This document shows positions 62,658-64,000 of a stretch of DNA of 64,000 bases, piece after piece. The translations under genes and the position numbers were made by a program. Every line of letters begins with the position of its first letter. The first letter of the stretch is position 1. Source of the stretch: Bradymonas sediminis (GTDB taxonomy: Bacteria > Myxococcota_A > Bradymonadia > Bradymonadales > Bradymonadaceae); contig NZ_CP030032.1 of assembly GCF_003258315.1 (NCBI RefSeq), forward strand, positions 2,519,804 to 2,583,803, given 5' to 3'. The notes under the pieces are model-generated. The model saw only the letters and a program-made list of their open reading frames with translations, was not told the DNA's origin and did not search any database.

Positions 62658-64000
62658 TCAGGGTGCCGGGTGCACCGCGATATTCTCGACCGACTCGGAG
62701 ATGGTCAGGTCGCCGATCCAATCGTGGTCTTTGCCGTTTCGAAGCACGCGCCACAGGTCATAGTTTTGCTGGGCGAATTGCTCACGGTCCACGTTCGGGT
62801 TGGTCGCGGCGAAGGCGATATCATTGCCGTCCGGCGAGACCAGGGCCTCGAGGATATAGGGCGAGCAATTGGTGACGTCGGGCATGGCGTTGCCCTCATC
62901 CCAGCAAAGATTGGCGTCAAACCCGGTGTCGGGGTTGCCCCAGACGACGCTAAAATCTTTGGCGCGCGGGTTGATCTTAATGATATCGCTGTCGCCAACC
63001 ATGCCCTCACTGGTGCAGTCGCGACGCGCCACGCCGTAGAGGTTTCCGGAGTTGTCAAAGCTGACCGGACCGTCAAATTTCGTGTAGTGATAGGTCGGGT
63101 CGTCGGCGCTCAGGTCACAGCCGCTTCGGGGGGTGTCGCCTGGCACAGCGCGCTGGTACGGCGTATCGGACAGGCCGACGGGTACACGCGCCGGGATACA
63201 CTCCGACACCGACTCACCGCCGGGCTGGTAGCACTGATGAACGCCCCCGCAGTCGCTGTCGGAAGCACATTCTTCGCCAAGCGTCGCGAGGTTATCCAGG
63301 TCGAGGAAGTGGGCCGTCAACTCGATGACCGAGCAGAAGTTATTGGCGCCGCAAACCTTGACCGGGCCGGAGCAATCCGCCGCGGTTTCGCATTCTTGGT
63401 AGTCGTTCGGGGCGTTGACGACGAAGGCCAAAAGCTTGCCGTCCGGCGACACCGCGGTCGGCATGGTGGAGCCATAGTAACTACCGGCGCCGCCGGCATA
63501 ATTCACACCATTGAGCGTATAAACCGACTCAAGCGCAGCGCTGGTGAAGGCGCCGACTTTAAGCTCGAGCGTGTCGAGGGTGGGGGTGAACGCGAACGCG
63601 ACGTCGGCGTCCGGGTCGACGTGCCAGCCACCGGCGAGGCTGTCTTCGCCGCCGCCGACCATCGCGATCTCACGCTCTGAGCCGCCCGCGCCCAGCGAGA
63701 GGAAATACGAGGTGCCGCCCTTGTTATAGGTCAGGCCATTGCCCGCCGCGCTGATCGAGGTCACCCCGGTCGCGACCTGTGTTCCGGCGCCCTGGAGCTC
63801 AAAATTCTCAACCTCAACCGCGAAGAGATTCAAGCCCTGCGGGGCGTTCGGGTCGATCTCGGCCCAGGCGTAATATTTCATATCTTCGGTCAGCCAGCAC
63901 CCGCGGTCGCAGGGGTGGTCGGCGTCGCCGAGTTGGTAGTCGGTGCCATCGGCGGTTGAGCGAACGTGCAGATATTTGGTCGACGCCGTCTTATTCTCGC
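62658..64000 (-). CDS. Secreted cysteine-rich protein with repeat domain (N-terminus cut by window edge)
   Basis: The frame is open from 64000 to the stop at 62658, about 447 residues, with the start beyond the window. Visible features: a CDRGC motif close to the edge, and further on disulfide-type clusters ECETAADCSGPVKVCGANNF and ECASDSDCGGVHQCYQPGG, the short cysteine modules common in myxobacterial secreted proteins. Repeated beta units (SPDGKLLAFVVNAPN, SPDGNDIAFAATNPN) resemble a WD40/TolB-like propeller. Function unknown. Confidence 0.75.
   Translation of the reverse strand, partial: ENKTASTKYLHVRSTADGTDYQLGDADHPCDRGCWLTEDMKYYAWAEIDPNAPQGLNLFAVEVENFELQGAGTQVATGVTSISAAGNGLTYNKGGTSYFLSLGAGGSEREIAMVGGGEDSLAGGWHVDPDADVAFAFTPTLDTLELKVGAFTSAALESVYTLNGVNYAGGAGSYYGSTMPTAVSPDGKLLAFVVNAPNDYQECETAADCSGPVKVCGANNFCSVIELTAHFLDLDNLATLGEECASDSDCGGVHQCYQPGGESVSECIPARVPVGLSDTPYQRAVPGDTPRSGCDLSADDPTYHYTKFDGPVSFDNSGNLYGVARRDCTSEGMVGDSDIIKINPRAKDFSVVWGNPDTGFDANLCWDEGNAMPDVTNCSPYILEALVSPDGNDIAFAATNPNVDREQFAQQNYDLWRVLRNGKDHDWIGDLTISESVENIAVHPAP

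Overview
The window is a dense, GC-rich, gene-packed chromosomal segment of a Gram-negative bacterium. Many products carry lipoprotein signal peptides, and there are OmpA-, CvpA- and FtsH-type envelope proteins. Ser/Thr kinases with PEGA or TPR parts, FHA domains, a sigma-54 activator, MopE-type metal-binding motifs and small ribbon-helix-helix proteins all point to the myxobacterial/Bradymonadales side of the former Deltaproteobacteria. This placement is inferred from gene content only; no rRNA or other phylogenetic marker lies in the window.

Layout. 1-0.5 kb: a DedA membrane protein cut by the left edge. 0.8-9.0 kb: a haem cluster hemE-hemY(hemG)-hemB-[insert]-hemH-hemL. The insert (4.4-6.5 kb) is a REP-associated tyrosine transposase (RAYT) flanked by two arrays of short palindromes, the second ending 33 bp before hemH. 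9-12 kb: a 3D-domain lipoprotein and ettA. 12-19 kb, minus strand: prkA, a coiled-coil periplasmic protein, an OmpA-family lipoprotein, then overlapping pabB-pabC-pabA for p-aminobenzoate (folate). 20-32 kb, plus strand: a signalling island with a double-FHA protein, a 1026-residue lipoprotein, a transmembrane Ser/Thr kinase with a PEGA domain, a small membrane protein, an FHA-GAF-AAA+-Fis sigma-54 activator and two lipoproteins. 32-38 kb: a ribbon-helix-helix protein, a DUF2400 protein, a CPBP protease, an RlmI-type methyltransferase fused to a dead pseudouridine synthase domain, and endonuclease III. 38-46 kb: an orphan GspE/PilB ATPase with a DUF1499 protein, a membrane protein behind a near-consensus sigma-54 promoter, TlpA-type thioredoxin plus peptide-binding lipoprotein, and a SRPBCC protein. 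45-53 kb: class I aldolase, ilvE, YihY, DoxX, a MopE-motif lipoprotein, YciO and YhbY. 53-64 kb: a membrane pseudokinase with 18 AADEK repeats, CvpA, FtsH, rpsT, a CBM9-like lipoprotein, a second ribbon-helix-helix protein and a secreted protein cut by the right edge.

Most noteworthy: (i) the RAYT/REP insertion that splits the haem operon, with two related palindromes sharing arms but differing in core and amplified in two ways; (ii) the kinase-FHA-sigma-54 island with matching sigma-54 promoter candidates nearby; (iii) the catalytically dead pseudouridine synthase-RlmI fusion; (iv) the pseudokinase with an 18-copy tandem repeat. No rRNA, tRNA, CRISPR array or prophage was seen.
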